Shown here one piece after another: positions 48,501 to 55,595 of a stretch of 64,000 bases of DNA; positions within the stretch are counted from its first letter, which is position 1, and every line of letters begins with the position of its first letter. The stretch comes from Myotis daubentonii. Its lineage: Eukaryota > Chordata > Mammalia > Chiroptera > Vespertilionidae. Under the pieces are notes generated by a model that was not told the DNA's origin, made no database searches, and saw nothing but the letters and a program-made list of their open reading frames with translations. The stretch spans positions 57,880,093-57,944,092 of the forward strand of contig NC_081849.1 in NCBI RefSeq assembly GCF_963259705.1, read 5' to 3'. A program made the translations under genes and the position numbers.

Positions 48501-49056
48501 GTTGTTCAGATGGAAAATAATACAAGAATAAACTGTGTTTCACGTACTCACAAATTGTATACCTACTTTCACCTCACCCCACATTACTTATTTATTACTG
48601 TTACTTTTTGATTCATAAGTTTTATCCAAACTGAAGGCAACACCTGATCAGATGCTCTCCGGATATATGGAATGCCAAATCTGAAGTCACACAGTTACAC
48701 TACTCATCTATTAGAGAAACCAAAAGGTTAAAAATGTGCTAATATATGTGCTCCGTATGTTTTCATTGAATGAATTAAAATTTAGCAACAATACAGTAAT
48801 TTGAAGTTTAATATCATGTTGGGTGAAGATTTTAAAAATACATTTTAATTTTATTTAATGATTAAAGATACTTTAAAGATCCATTCTAATAAATTGCTAT
48901 TTCTGTTTTCAGTTTCCAAATGGAGTTTTAAATGAAATCTATCCAGCTGAGTTAAATACTATAAATAACTCTCAGACTACCACACATCTTCAGTCCCTTC
49001 ACCATCCATCAGAAACCGGACCTTTCCCTGATTTGACATCAAGTAGATTCCTGTAA
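7964..49056 (+). CDS. AHR: Aryl hydrocarbon receptor, full gene (11 coding exons)
   Basis: Ligand-activated bHLH-PAS transcription factor. In the cytosol it is held by HSP90, XAP2/AIP and p23; on binding dioxins, PAHs or tryptophan metabolites it enters the nucleus, pairs with ARNT and binds GCGTG-core response elements (CYP1A1 and others). The joined CDS is 7964-8028, 19948-20135, 36209-36312, 36662-36751, 38855-38978, 39943-40073, 41739-41941, 42647-42756, 42962-43103, 44478-45681, 48913-49056: 2,505 nt, 834 residues, with every junction GT-AG and in phase. Domains: NLS RKRR (13-16) and KRHRDR (37-42), bHLH about 27-80, PAS-A about 110-275, PAS-B about 280-386, acidic and Q-rich transactivation region 400-834. 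Human AHR has 848 residues; the shortfall is mostly in the Q-rich stretch. Start chosen for the family N-terminus ([17 protein letters not shown]) and a good context (accATGa). No stop or frameshift is seen, so the gene is judged functional. Confidence 0.98.
9236..9368. repeat. TA/TG/GA compound microsatellite
   Basis: Irregular TATATG/CACACA sequence leads into a pure (TA) run (9299-9340) and then a pure (GA) run (9341-9368). Confidence 0.95.
9496..9723 (-). mobile_element. VES SINE
   Basis: Minus-strand copy with the tRNA-like head at its right end (CACTGAGCCAAACCGGTTAG on the plus strand) and T-rich tail at left. Target duplication TGGAGTGATTTCTT at 9482-9495 and 9724-9737. Confidence 0.95.
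9840..10004. mobile_element. TcMar-type MITE
   Basis: 165-bp element with terminal inverted repeats CTGTGGGGCCTTGACTTAC at left and the complement of CAGTGGGGCCTTGACTTACG at right. Left end follows TA; a TA lies just past the right end. No transposase, so non-autonomous. Tigger-like by its ends, family not certain. Confidence 0.8.
12480..12560. mobile_element. MIR SINE fragment
   Basis: Contains the MIR core pattern TTTTATAGACAGGGACCTGA and GGTTCAGA, the 'tail' half only. Confidence 0.5.
13612..13835 (-). mobile_element. VES SINE
   Basis: Minus-strand VES copy; right end ACTGAGCCAAACCAGCAAGG. Target duplication CTTGTGATTTTCT at 13599-13611 and 13836-13848. Slightly more diverged than the other full copies. 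Confidence 0.93.
13925..14190 (+). mobile_element. Probable L2 3'-end fragment
   Basis: TATAGCACCTACATTATTGA and later TAGTACCATGCACATAGTAC resemble the L2 3' end. Weak match. Confidence 0.35.
16700..17165. repeat. Old interspersed repeat, family not assigned
   Basis: Sequence of the type GGGGCCAGAGGAACAGTTAG with GAGCAGGGCTTTGAAGCTGG looks like a mammal-wide old repeat. I cannot name it with confidence. No ORF here is credible. Confidence 0.3.
17380..17562 (+). mobile_element. L2 3'-end fragment
   Basis: CCCACTGGAATGTAAGCTTC and the following GGGTTTTGTTCATGCTGAGT match the L2 3' end. It stops where the LTR-like sequence begins. Confidence 0.6.
17563..18117 (+). mobile_element. Probable solo LTR of an endogenous retrovirus (ERV1-like)
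   Basis: Begins TGTGGCCCC, has a TATA-box-like GGGTATATAGCC near 17765, a poly(A) signal AATAAA at about 18058 and a G/T-rich U5-like tail. A possible 4-bp duplication AGAA lies at both ends (17559-17562 and about 18118-18121). No primer-binding site or retroviral coding sequence follows, so it would be a solo LTR. The 3' boundary is uncertain. Confidence 0.5.
19948..20135 (+). CDS. AHR: AHR coding exon 2 (bHLH, residues 22-84)
   Basis: 188 bp between acceptor TTTTTCAG and donor GTAAGA. It encodes the DNA-binding basic region ([11 protein letters not shown]), helix 1, loop and helix 2 ([22 protein letters not shown]). The second NLS (KRHRDR, 37-42) and the leucine-rich export signal (about 47-56, [10 protein letters not shown]) are present. 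Residue 23 is Ile where human has Val. The basic-region residues that contact the response element are unchanged as far as can be seen. Flanked by the two longest introns. Confidence 0.97.
20452..20508. repeat. (TC)n microsatellite
   Basis: 57 bp of uninterrupted TC, about 320 bp after the exon 2 donor. Confidence 0.95.
20690..20820 (+). mobile_element. MIR SINE fragment
   Basis: CCCCCTACCTCAGTTTACCC followed by GCTAGGTGATATTTGTTACC, the MIR pattern. A second diverged MIR-like stretch is at about 21330-21450. Confidence 0.5.
21629..21835 (+). mobile_element. MER5-type hAT-Charlie MITE
   Basis: AGTGCTCAAAGTGTAGTCTG, CATCATCACCTGGGAACTGT and GGGCCCCACCCAAGACCTA follow the MER5A layout. A shorter relic of the same kind is at about 22485-22640. 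Confidence 0.7.
23880..23965 (+). mobile_element. L2 3'-end fragment
   Basis: Ends with CATAGTAGGCATTCAATAAA, the typical L2 terminal phrase. Confidence 0.6.
24074..24632 (+). mobile_element. Helitron (HeliBat type) with internal minisatellite
   Basis: Starts TCCTATATAATAATACTATC after an A. Ends with the hairpin GTGCATGAATTTTGTGCAC and CTAA before a T; CTAA fits the general CTRR ending, while most copies here end in CTAG. The interior carries a GC-rich tandem array (24252 to about 24500). Confidence 0.9.
24252..24500. repeat. 32-bp minisatellite inside a Helitron
   Basis: Units of about 32 bp built on CAGTTAGGGGCAACCAGGCC plus AGGGGAGGG. Four good copies are followed by degenerate ones. 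ORFs read through this tract are artefacts. Confidence 0.85.
27366..27440 (+). mobile_element. MIR SINE fragment
   Basis: GGAGTCAGGTTAAGGTGGTA then CAAATCTTGGCTCTTACAC, the MIR 5' pattern. Confidence 0.45.
28780..28920 (+). mobile_element. MIR SINE fragment
   Basis: CTTGTGGCCTTAGACAAGAC (core-like) then ACAGTAACAGTGCTTGCCTG. Diverged. Confidence 0.5.
29889..30351 (-). mobile_element. Helitron, first unit of composite A
   Basis: On the plus strand it begins ACTAGAGGCCCAGTGCAC with the hairpin GTGCACAAAAATTTGTGCAC and ends in TTTTATTATATAGGA, the complement of the TCCTATATAATAAAA 5' end. An A precedes and a T follows. Non-autonomous, no Rep/helicase frame. Confidence 0.9.
30353..30866 (-). 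mobile_element. Helitron, second unit of composite A
   Basis: Begins directly after unit one with AGAGGCCTGGTG (the CT of the expected CTAG is not present) and ends TTTTATTAGATAAGA before a T. Its 5'-end sequence (complement AATAAAAGAGAAACATGCAA) belongs to a different subfamily from unit one. Confidence 0.85.
31360..31660 (+). mobile_element. MIR SINE, with a second MIR tail before it
   Basis: CTCTGCCACTTAGAGCTCTA, TCTCAGTTTCCGAATATATT and the 3' end ACATACAATGTGTGCTCAGT follow the MIR consensus. 31,360-31,430 (AAAGATGAGGAAACTAAAGG) is a separate fragment. Confidence 0.7.
33011..33320 (-). mobile_element. Helitron (HeliBat type)
   Basis: Plus strand: CTAGTGCCCCGGTGCAC at left after an A, and GCTTTTATTATATAGGA at right before a T. 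310 bp. The 3' hairpin is degraded (GTGCACAAATGTGTGTATG). Confidence 0.88.
33603..34372 (-). mobile_element. Helitron, first unit of composite B
   Basis: Plus strand begins CTAGAGGCCCGGTGCAC, hairpin GTGCACAAAAATTTGTGCAC, and ends TTTTACTATATAGAA. The left 100 bp is almost the same as in composite A. The interior is dominated by a minisatellite. Confidence 0.9.
33779..34265. repeat. Minisatellite of about 47 bp inside a Helitron
   Basis: Around ten imperfect units on the pattern GCAGGGCCGATTGGGG, GTTGGGGCGCC, CCCCCTGTCA, CGCACAGA. It creates long open frames on the plus strand that have no coding character. Confidence 0.85.
34374..34947 (-). mobile_element. Helitron, second unit of composite B
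   Basis: Begins AGAGGCCTGGTGCACGGTTG directly after unit one and ends CTCTTTTATTAGTGTAGA before a T. The 5'-end complement (GAAACATGGTAATTGGCGTA) matches the Helitron at 47293, so both belong to one subfamily. It holds a T-rich run near 34606-34630. Confidence 0.85.
34985..35115 (-). mobile_element. MIR SINE fragment
   Basis: Contains ATATTAGGAGACAGGCTGCA and AAGTGGCAGAGCTAAGATGT, the MIR core region. Orientation is not certain. Confidence 0.4.
35354..35479. mobile_element. Mariner-type MITE
   Basis: 126 bp with terminal inverted repeats AGGGTATCCCCAAAAATGTA and, at right, the complement of AGGGTGTCCCCCAAAAATGT, flanked by TA on both sides. No transposase. Confidence 0.85.
36209..36312 (+). 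CDS. AHR: AHR coding exon 3 (linker to PAS-A, residues 85-119)
   Basis: 104 bp, acceptor TTTTCCATAG, donor GTAAAT. Encodes the variable linker between the bHLH and PAS-A ([12 protein letters not shown]... to EGEFLLQ). It is one residue shorter than the human linker, which shifts all later numbering by one. The start of PAS-A (EGEFLLQ) is conserved. Confidence 0.95.
36313..36661 (+). other. AHR: AHR intron 3
   Basis: 349 bp, the second-shortest intron. It contains a (GT) microsatellite (36494-36530) about 130 bp before exon 4 and nothing else recognisable. Confidence 0.9.
36494..36530. repeat. (GT)n microsatellite in intron 3
   Basis: Uninterrupted run of TG/GT. Confidence 0.95.
36662..36751 (+). 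CDS. AHR: AHR coding exon 4 (PAS-A, residues 120-149)
   Basis: 90 bp (30 codons, phase 0 at both ends), acceptor TCTCGGTAG, donor GTAAAT. Encodes the core PAS-A strands [20 protein letters not shown] and the helix IQDYLGFQQ, matching human AHR. PAS-A stabilises the ARNT heterodimer. Being symmetric, this exon could be skipped without a frameshift, but nothing in the sequence shows that this happens. Confidence 0.96.
36752..38854 (+). other. AHR: AHR intron 4
   Basis: 2.1 kb. About 37,020-37,780 looks like an old unassigned repeat split by a MER5-like element; the rest is unassigned AT-rich sequence. Confidence 0.85.
37447..37632 (+). mobile_element. MER5-type hAT-Charlie MITE
   Basis: AGACTCACCTGAAGAACTTG, TATTCTGATTCAGTAGATGG and the end GGTTTGAGAAGCACTG follow the MER5 layout, with terminal ends like those at 21629. 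Confidence 0.7.
38855..38978 (+). CDS. AHR: AHR coding exon 5 (PAS-A, residues 150-190)
   Basis: 124 bp, acceptor TTTCCTTAG, donor GTAAGA. Encodes [20 protein letters not shown] and the following helix ([13 protein letters not shown]). This is one of the most conserved parts of the protein; differences from human begin only at the end (TDSGQRID). Confidence 0.97.
38979..39942 (+). other. AHR: AHR intron 5
   Basis: 964 bp. A tRNA-derived SINE occupies its first fifth; 39,190-39,942 shows no recognisable element. Confidence 0.85.
39005..39180 (+). mobile_element. tRNA-derived SINE, older than the VES copies
   Basis: A-box-like GGTATCTCAGTGATTAGAG and B-box-like GGTTTGATTCCCAGTCAGGA head, then a CT-rich stretch and an A-rich end. 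Head wording (CACATACAAGAAACCAAGG) differs from the VES copies here, so it belongs to another bat SINE subfamily. Confidence 0.8.
39943..40073 (+). CDS. AHR: AHR coding exon 6 (PAS-A variable loop, residues 191-234)
   Basis: 131 bp, acceptor TTTCTCCAG, donor GTAAGG. Begins with the fast-evolving loop ([19 protein letters not shown]) and ends in the conserved [20 protein letters not shown] strand. The loop differs from human at about nine positions but keeps its length. Confidence 0.95.
40074..41738 (+). other. AHR: AHR intron 6
   Basis: 1.67 kb, no element I can name with confidence. The open frame at 40616-40927 has no family resemblance. Confidence 0.8.
41739..41941 (+). CDS. AHR: AHR coding exon 7 (end of PAS-A, start of PAS-B, residues 235-301)
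   Basis: 203 bp, acceptor GTTTTTAAG, donor GTAAGT. Encodes the last PAS-A strands, the linker and the first strand of the ligand-binding PAS-B domain, including [14 protein letters not shown]. The pocket residues equivalent to human Phe287, Thr289, His291 and Phe295 are all kept (one number lower here). Confidence 0.97.
41942..42646 (+). other. AHR: AHR intron 7
   Basis: 705 bp of AT-rich sequence without a recognised repeat. Confidence 0.85.
42647..42756 (+). CDS. AHR: AHR coding exon 8 (PAS-B, residues 302-338)
   Basis: 110 bp, acceptor TTCTTAACAG, donor GTAAGT. Encodes [20 protein letters not shown] and [11 protein letters not shown]. Equivalents of pocket residues Tyr322, Phe324 and Cys333 are kept; human Ile325 is Leu324 here and human Ser336 is Tyr335. 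Confidence 0.96.
42962..43103 (+). CDS. AHR: AHR coding exon 9 (PAS-B, residues 339-385)
   Basis: 142 bp, acceptor TTATTTTAG, donor GTAAGC. Encodes the last PAS-B strands ([43 protein letters not shown]). The codon GCA at 43084-43086 gives Ala380, the position of mouse Ala375 and human Val381. Ser364 and Gln382, equivalent to human Ser365 and Gln383, are kept. Confidence 0.97.
43104..44477 (+). other. AHR: AHR intron 9
   Basis: 1.37 kb, AT-rich, no recognised repeat. The open frame of exon 10 extends into its last 134 bp by chance. Intron 8 (42757-42961) is only 205 bp. Confidence 0.85.
44478..45681 (+). CDS. AHR: AHR coding exon 10 (transactivation domain, residues 386-787)
   Basis: 1,204 bp, acceptor GTAATTTTAG, donor GTAAGG. 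Begins [20 protein letters not shown], then passes through the acidic subdomain ([33 protein letters not shown]) and the Q-rich subdomain around residue 617, where LEQQQQ runs directly into LCQKMK. The open frame extends upstream to 44344 and downstream to 45717 only because the flanking intron sequence happens to be open. This is the least conserved exon but it is uninterrupted. Confidence 0.97.
46725..46910 (-). mobile_element. Old DNA-transposon fragment (Charlie-like)
   Basis: Between GTAGCCACTCTGTATGTGGC and TTCCATTGAACAGCACTGCT, the pattern of a mammal-wide element whose ends read 'sum of GTGGCTC...ACAGCACTGCTCTAG'. Family not certain. Confidence 0.45.
47293..48199 (+). mobile_element. 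Helitron (HeliBat type), 907 bp
   Basis: Starts TCCTATCTAATAAAACAG after an A, shares GGTAATTGGCGTACGAC and CCCTTTTCATTGGCTAATCA with the element at 34374, and ends with hairpin GTGCACGAATTTCGTGCAC and GGGCCCCTAG before a T. The interior is a GC-rich tandem array of roughly 80-bp units (about 47,540-48,110). No Rep/helicase coding sequence. Confidence 0.93.
48475..48597. mobile_element. Mariner-type MITE
   Basis: Inverted ends: GTGGGGCAAAAGTAGGTTTA at left and the complement (CCTACTTTCACCTCACCCCAC) at right. TA precedes the left end; the right target copy is not preserved. It lies 315 bp before exon 11. Confidence 0.8.
48913..49056 (+). CDS. AHR: AHR coding exon 11 (C-terminus, residues 788-834, stop TAA)
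   Basis: Acceptor TTCTGTTTTCAG, then 47 codons and TAA. Encodes [20 protein letters not shown] and the conserved ending [18 protein letters not shown]. Human AHR ends in SGFL, so the Gly to Arg change next to the end is a local difference. Confidence 0.96.
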   Translation, partial: FPNGVLNEIYPAELNTINNSQTTTHLQSLHHPSETGPFPDLTSSRFL

Positions 49057-51590
49057 TTCCAAACCCAATTTTTACCTTGGTTTAAAAGGTGGAAGATTAC
49101 AGTTACTAAACTGTCAATGTTGAACATCAGCAAGTTCACATGGAGGCATTGATGTATGTTGTTCCCACTGTTATTGCCAAACCACATTTTAATGTTTTTC
49201 AAAGAGGAATTAAAAACATCAAAATTACATAGACTGTAATCATTCGAATAGAAAGTATGTGCCACAGGCTGGTGAGATACCATCTACATTTCACATTCTG
49301 AGCACCACAAATTGTGCAAAAGTATTCACGGGAACTTTAAGACTCTTAAATAAGAAAGTTTTCTCTATTGGAATTATTTGTCAGTATAAAAAGAAAATGC
49401 TTTTGAGTTTTCAACTTATGAACCCAAAGTTACCAGAAGTATACTATTTCTCATATTTTTAGGTTCTGCATTTATCTCATGTTAAAATACATAAAATAAG
49501 TGGTTTGGTGCTTCTTCATTGTTAATGTAAGTGCCTCAAAGTTTTTTTTCTACCTATAACACTGTAGGATGTATATTTTATATAAAATAATGCTTTTTTT
49601 AAAAAACTAATAACATTTTACACAAATAGTATTTGCATTTCTTAAATTCAATCATTTTTATTAATCTAGGCATGTGTTAACTGCACTACTTACCCATTTT
49701 CTTCAGGTAAAGAACAAATAATGATTAAAAAGATAATTATTTATTATATAATCTAGTTGCTTCAAGACTGTAAATGTTGCTCTGTGCCTTACACTGAAAA
49801 AATTTTAAGTAAAATGTCTTTTCAGGTTATTTTTTAATTATTATGTAAATATTAATAGCAGCACTAAAATGTCAACAGTGTTTTCAGAAAAAGGATATAC
49901 CACCCTTTACCTCTGCTAACGTCTCTACCCTGGTAGTTGAATGGTGCGGCATGAAAATCTGCTGCTAAAGTGACCACGTTTCTCAACCTACAATGAAGAG
50001 CAGGAGCTTGGTTTCTGGGCCATTGAGTAAATTACAGTAAAGCACCCATTTCAATGTGTGTACATTTTTCACAAACTGTTTTACATCTGTAACCTTTTAA
50101 GATAATAGTATGTTGACTTTATAAATTTCACTTCTTAGTACAGTGAAAGCTATTTGTTTTTCTCATATTTGAGGAGTGTTAAGATTGAATATAGCAATGT
50201 TTGGTGCAAAGTATTGCTATGAATGAAATGAATGGTGCATTGTATGCTTTATAGTGAACAAAATTATTTGTAAAATATTTTGAATTTTTCATGTAAAAAT
50301 ATTTTATATGCACATAAATAAGTTGAGTTTTACATATTTTATCAAATAGTGAATGCAACCCATTTAAGTTGGTATTAAAAAAATAATCGTGCAATTTTAT
50401 TAATTTCAAACATTAGGTTATTTCTATGGTAGAGTGATCTTTATTATCAGTAAGGCAAATTAATCACCCTACTAACTACTGTCCTCAGGTGATTTAAAAG
50501 AAGTGCCACCATCTGACATTCTTTTATTCAACTGTGATGTCAAGGGTGTAAGACAGATCTTGCATTTATTATATAAAAACATGATGGAATCCTAAGCTGA
50601 GATGTAGGATTAACATACATTTTTCTTCCTTTTTTTGTGTGTAAGTTAATGTACATAAAAGTTCCTTCAGACAATATGTATGTCAGTCTATGCATTTTCA
50701 GTCAAAATTTTGAATCTGTAGAATCAATGTAAGTATTGAAAATAACAAATTGGCCTAAAACATTTCATATTTTGTTTCCAGCATGAGGTGTCATTAAAGA
50801 TTTAGTCATTAGACCAGAGGGTCTAGATTAATAATCCATTTTTACATTAAAACTTTTCATTGAAAGTCTTACAGCATTTTTGTTAGTCTTCCTTTATGTC
50901 ACTGGATGTACTGTTTCGTGGAAGATAGGCTTTTAAAATTGTGAATATGGTGGCAAGCAATTATACACTTATAAAATTAAAAATTTTAAAGTAATATTGT
51001 ATATTTTTATCTCCATAAGATAACTAAAACTTATCTAAGAATAAAATCACAATAAACCAAACCAAATACATCTTTGTCTGCATTGCTGAGTTGCCAAAAC
51101 GAAGAGAAAACCCTATGTTGAGAGGTTTCTTTTTAGATGGTATCCACTTCTAAGAACCTGGATGGGTCTGATTTGAACTTTTCCTGTACAAGTGGTTCTC
51201 ACAGTACCTGAACGTGTACCAGTGTTCTGCTGTATTATGAAGCTTTCAATCATTACTATGCACAGATGTAGTGTTTTTCAGTATTACTAACGTAGTTAAA
51301 TGCTTTCAGGGCTTTTGTCTTTCCTTCTAAATGTTACTGCTTTACATATGCCATGCATACATTTTTTAAAAAAATATGATTTATAATATCCTTACTATTA
51401 AATAAAATTGCATGTAATAATATATGGTAATAAATAATCACCAAATATTGATATTGTTTAATGTAAATTCTGGTTCATATAAAGGATGTTAGTATTTATT
51501 GTATAGTATTATAACTATGTTAAAGGCAGTCTCTAATGTTGAAGGCTATGTTGTCGGTAATTAATAAATTTCTTAGAAAGTTCTGCCCCT
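49057..51590 (+). other. AHR: AHR 3' UTR
   Basis: About 2.5 kb of AT-rich sequence after the stop, without recognisable transposons, with many ATTTA pentamers. Length and position fit the long AHR 3' UTR in other mammals. The downstream end is set by the last strong poly(A) signal and is approximate. Confidence 0.75.
51563..51568 (+). terminator. AHR: Probable distal poly(A) signal of AHR
   Basis: AATAAA, the last good signal before repeat-rich flank begins. Earlier AATAAA copies at 51040-51045, 51051-51056 and 51401-51406 could give shorter 3' UTRs. Confidence 0.5.
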
Positions 51591-52715
51591 GGATATATAA
51601 AAAACACTTTCAGGAACATTACAGATTTAAAATGATTCTGAAATGAATGATTCTAACCCTAACCCGTGTTATATTTAGTGCTCAGATCAGAATATACTGT
51701 CCACAACCTACACACTCTCACATACAAATGGAACACTAAGCCTTTGGTGTTAAATTTATAACTGCTAAACACTCACCAAGAATTCTGTAATTAAAAATTG
51801 TCTTAAAAATTCCTGAGAAAAACAGTATTTTATTCTAGCAGTAATTATATTTTGTTGTTTTAGGCTGATCCTTTACAATCATTAGATATTTTTCTCAACA
51901 ACCTAATAGCAAGTTAGCATCACATTTAATTTCGAACATTTTAGAAAAACAAATACCGAGTCTTTTTCATGATGTCAGCTTGCCCTGTTTTCACCAGCCT
52001 GCCCAGCACTGGCCAGGGATGTTAGGTACCTCCAAGACGAGGTAACATTTCTCTAAGTTTTCTCCAATGTGTGCAGGTGACCTTGCCTCCAGTTTTACTA
52101 CTGAAGACCAGCAAATAAAAATCCATAACATCCTAGGTGTGTCTGTACCTTCACCTCAACGATACCACTATCCTTGGTCTGTTAGGCTCACCTCCAATAG
52201 ATGGGGAGGCAGATTCCCCTAACTCCAAGGTTCACACCCTTCCTTGCAGTTTTCATGCATTTGGCATCTACATTTCCCTAGTCCAGAGCTTTCTCTCCTT
52301 CTCTAGAATCCTGAGGGGGGGGGGGAGACTCATCCCTCCTGCATCCCTTTTATTAAATTACTTCTTTACCTCCTGTCTCTAAAATAATTTTTGATCTCCT
52401 GAAAGCTGGTTTTGTTTTCTACCCTTCTATGTATTGTTTTGTTGGAAGCTTACTAACTCCCTTCTTACCATAGACTGATTCTCCATGGCCCTGCAACCAA
52501 GGTGCACCTCAATGAACATTTTCCCCCTTTTCACTTCCATATTAGTTGCCCTGCACCTTTCACTTTTCTTAGTTAGTTATTCTCCCCACCACTCCCACCT
52601 AGCGACAGGCTTGATTAGGACCATTTGTGGTTCTTTCTCTACCTCCACATACTGTCCCTTTGGAACTCGTCCCTCTGCAACTGCTAACTTTCACCTCTTT
52701 AAAAAACACAAGATA
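51591..52715. other. 3' flank, unassigned
   Basis: No gene seen. Contains a run of G at about 52315-52325. 51.9-52.7 kb is somewhat C/T-rich and may include an old L2 piece, but I cannot support a call. Confidence 0.6.
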
Positions 52716-52930
52716 GCCCTAACTGGTTTGGCTCAGTGGATAGAGCGTTGGCCAGCGGACTGCAGGGTCCCAGGTTCGATTCCAGTCAAGGGCATGTACC
52801 TTGGTTGCGGGCACATTCCCAGTAGGGTGTGTGCAGGAGGCAGCTGATTGATGTTTCTCTCTCATCAATGTTTCTAACTCTCTATCCCTCCCCCTTCCTC
52901 TCTGTAAAAAACCAATAAAATATATATTTT
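52716..52930 (+). mobile_element. VES SINE
   Basis: Plus-strand copy: GGCTCAGTGGATAGAGCGTT, GGTTCGATTCCAGTCAAGG, then CT-rich body and A/T tail. Target duplication TAAAAAACACAAGATA at 52700-52715 and 52931-52946. Confidence 0.96.
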
Positions 52931-53019
52931 TAAAAAACACAAGATAAAAAGAAACCTTATCTCCGATGTTTATGGAGCATTCTTTTCCTTTGAGAGCATA
53001 GCAAAGCCAAGCACACAGA

Positions 53020-53195
53020 CTCTGGAGTCAGACGGTTGGCTTCACACATAGGATATGAATGATTGGAAAGGTTTCTTACTCTTTCTGAGCTTGAGTTTCC
53101 TTTATACAGAAGGAAGATAATGGTAATACCTGCCTCATTGGATGGTTGGAGTCGTCAATTAGTAATGTATGTAAAACCACTTTTTGCCCAATGAC
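53020..53195 (+). mobile_element. MIR SINE
   Basis: CTCTGGAGTCAGACGGTTGG, CTTGAGTTTCC and GATAATGGTAATACCTGCCT in MIR order. Confidence 0.7.
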
Positions 53196-53214
53196 CAAAA
53201 CTGGAACAATTTGC

Positions 53215-53342
53215 CTCCCTAATATGCTATGACAAGCACACTTAAGCTCTCTGTGTATTCTCAAAAACACAAACCCAGAGAAAATGGTTTGTGTTTTTGA
53301 GAATACACAGCTTAAGTGTGCTTGTCATAGCACATTAGGGAG
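53215..53342. repeat. Near-perfect inverted repeat (61/57-bp arms, 10-bp loop)
   Basis: Left arm 53215-53275, loop 53276-53285, right arm 53286-53342. The arms pair along their whole length with one A/G mismatch and one 4-nt insertion (CTCT) in the left arm. No TA or 8-bp target duplication flanks it, so it does not look like a MITE. See findings. Confidence 0.93.
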
Positions 53343-53714
53343 AAAACGTCAGACAAACCCAAATTGAGGGACATTCCACAAAATTCCTGAGAGTAGTCTT
53401 TCAAGTATCAACGGGGTGAAAAACAAGAAGAGACCAAGACGTCACAGATCAGAGGAGACCAAGGAACATGATGACTAAATACAACACAGCATTCTGGATT
53501 GCACCCTTTAAAGGACATTAGGGTTCTGCAGGACTCTGAATGAAGTCTAGTTTTATTAACACTATTGTACCAATGTTAATTTCCTAGTTTTGACCATTAT
53601 AACATGGTTATGTAAGATGTTAAGTTACAAGAACCTGGATGAAGGAAATAAGTTCTCTATATCCTGGCTTTTTATGTAACTCTAAAATTATTTTAAAATA
53701 GTTTATTTAAAATA

Positions 53715-54955
53715 ATTTTATATACTCTGCACATGGATTGGAAAGATTAATATTGTTAAAATGTCCTTACTATCTAAAATAATATACAGATTCAATGCAA
53801 TGCTTATTAAAATAGTGGCATTCTCGGAATTAGAATAACTAATTCTAAAATTTATATGGAACCACAGAAGATCCCAAATAGTGAAAGCAATCTTGAGAAA
53901 GAAGAACAAAGTGGGAGATATTACGCTTCCTGATGACAAACTATACTACAGAGCTACCATAATTAAAACAGTATTGTTCTGGCCTAACTATAGATGTATG
54001 GATCAATGGTATTAAAGAGACAACGCAGAGATAAATCCCTGCTTTTATGGTCAATCTATGACAAAGGAGGCAAGGATAAACAATGGAGTTAGAATTATTT
54101 CACTAAGTATTATTGAAAAAAACTGGACAGATACATGCAAAAATATGAAATTGGATCACTTTCTTACACCATATACAAAAATAAACACAAAATGGATTAA
54201 AGACTTAAATGTTAGGCCTGAAACTATAAGACTCCTAGAAGGAAATGTAGGCAGTAAACTCTTTGACATTGCTCTTAGCAGTATCTTTTTGGCTATATCT
54301 CTGCAAAGGAAAGAAACAAAATAAAAAATGGGACTAAGTTTTTGCACAGAGAAGGAAACCATCAACAAAATGAAAAGACAACCTACTAAATGGGAGAAGA
54401 TACTCACAAATGATGTCAATAGGGGTTAACTTCCAAAATAATTCAAACAACTAAACAAAAGAATTCCAACTGAAAAATAGGCAGAGAACCTTGAAGAGAC
54501 GTTTCTCCCAAGAGGACAGATGGCCACTAGACATATAAAAAGATGCTCAACATCATTAGTCGTCAGGAAAATGCAAATTAAAATCACGAAGAGATACTCG
54601 CACACCTAACAGAATGGCCATCATCAATAAATCAGCAAACAAGGTTTAGCAAGGATGTAGAGAAAAGGGAATCCTTGTACACTATTGATGAGATTGTAAA
54701 TTAGTGCAACCACTCTGGAAAAAGGCATGGAGATTTCTCAAAAAAAATAAAAAAAGAATTTACATATGATCCAGCAATTCCACTTCTGGGTATTTATTCA
54801 AAGAAAAAAACCACTAATTTGAAAAGATAAATGCACTCCTATATTCATTGCAACACTACTAGTGATAGCAAGACATAGAAACTACTTAGATGTCCATCAA
54901 TAGATGAATTGATAAAAAATAGTTTGTTGACTATTGTATACAATAAATATCTGCC
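53715..54955 (+). mobile_element. L1 LINE fragment, 3' part of ORF2 (decayed)
   Basis: L1 ORF2 3' sequence such as CAGATTCAATGCAATGC, CCTAACTATAGATGTATGGA and ATAGATGAATTGATAAAAAA. The 88-residue frame at 54058-54324 is a remnant of the ORF2p C-terminal region; it is broken on both sides. No 5' part. Confidence 0.85.
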
Positions 54956-55354
54956 ATTACTATTTCCTTGATAGCTAAACAGCCTTTTCAGTTGGAGGTA
55001 AACCTATGCACTGACACCAATCCTCCTCCTCTGTTTACTGTTGATTTGATGAGTATCTTGGTTTTTCCTCTCCAATTCAATGGTCCTTTCCACCGTGATC
55101 TCCTGACATCATCCTTTTCAATTACCTTGTTTCCATAGCTCCTATACATCAACCATAATAACCTATTTTCCATGCCAGTTAAGGACAGCCACACCTCAGA
55201 CTGCGAGCATTGGTAACTGCCTTACGTCAGCTTGAAATTTCCTCTTCTAATCACAGCCTCTTCTTTCTCCTTTCCCAATCCTTTCTTCTTTGTTCAACTA
55301 ACTCTTCACTCCATGGTGATCTCCAGGCCCTGAGTACACACTATTAGCCTGGAC

Positions 55355-55587
55355 CAGCGATGGCGAACCTATGACACGTGTCAGAGGTGACACGCAAACT
55401 CATTTTTTTGGTTGATTTTTCTTTGTTAAATGGCATTTAAATATATAAAATAAATATCAAAAATATAAGTCTTTGTTTTACTATGGTTGCAAATATCAAA
55501 AAATTTCTATATGTGACACGGCACCAGAGTTAAATTAGGGTTTTTCAAAATGCTGACACACCGAGCTCAAAAGGTTTGCCATCTCTG
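55355..55587 (+). mobile_element. hAT MITE (element 1)
   Basis: 233 bp with ends CAGCGATGGCGAACCT and complement CAGAGATGGCAAACCT. 8-bp duplication GCCTGGAC (55347-55354) / GCCTAGAC (55588-55595). Same family as 56345-56579, which is in the opposite orientation. Confidence 0.92.
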
Positions 55588-55595
55588 GCCTAGAC

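Larger units (their letters stand above)
45682..48912 (+). other. AHR: AHR intron 10
   Basis: 3.2 kb with a Helitron, a mariner-like MITE and an old hAT-like fragment. Retention of this intron would add LysValArg... and stop within 12 codons (TAA at 45715). Confidence 0.85.

Noticed and set aside
54058..54324. 88-codon ORF as a possible gene
   Set aside because: It matches the C-terminal region of L1 ORF2p and is bounded by stops and frame breaks; it is a LINE relic.
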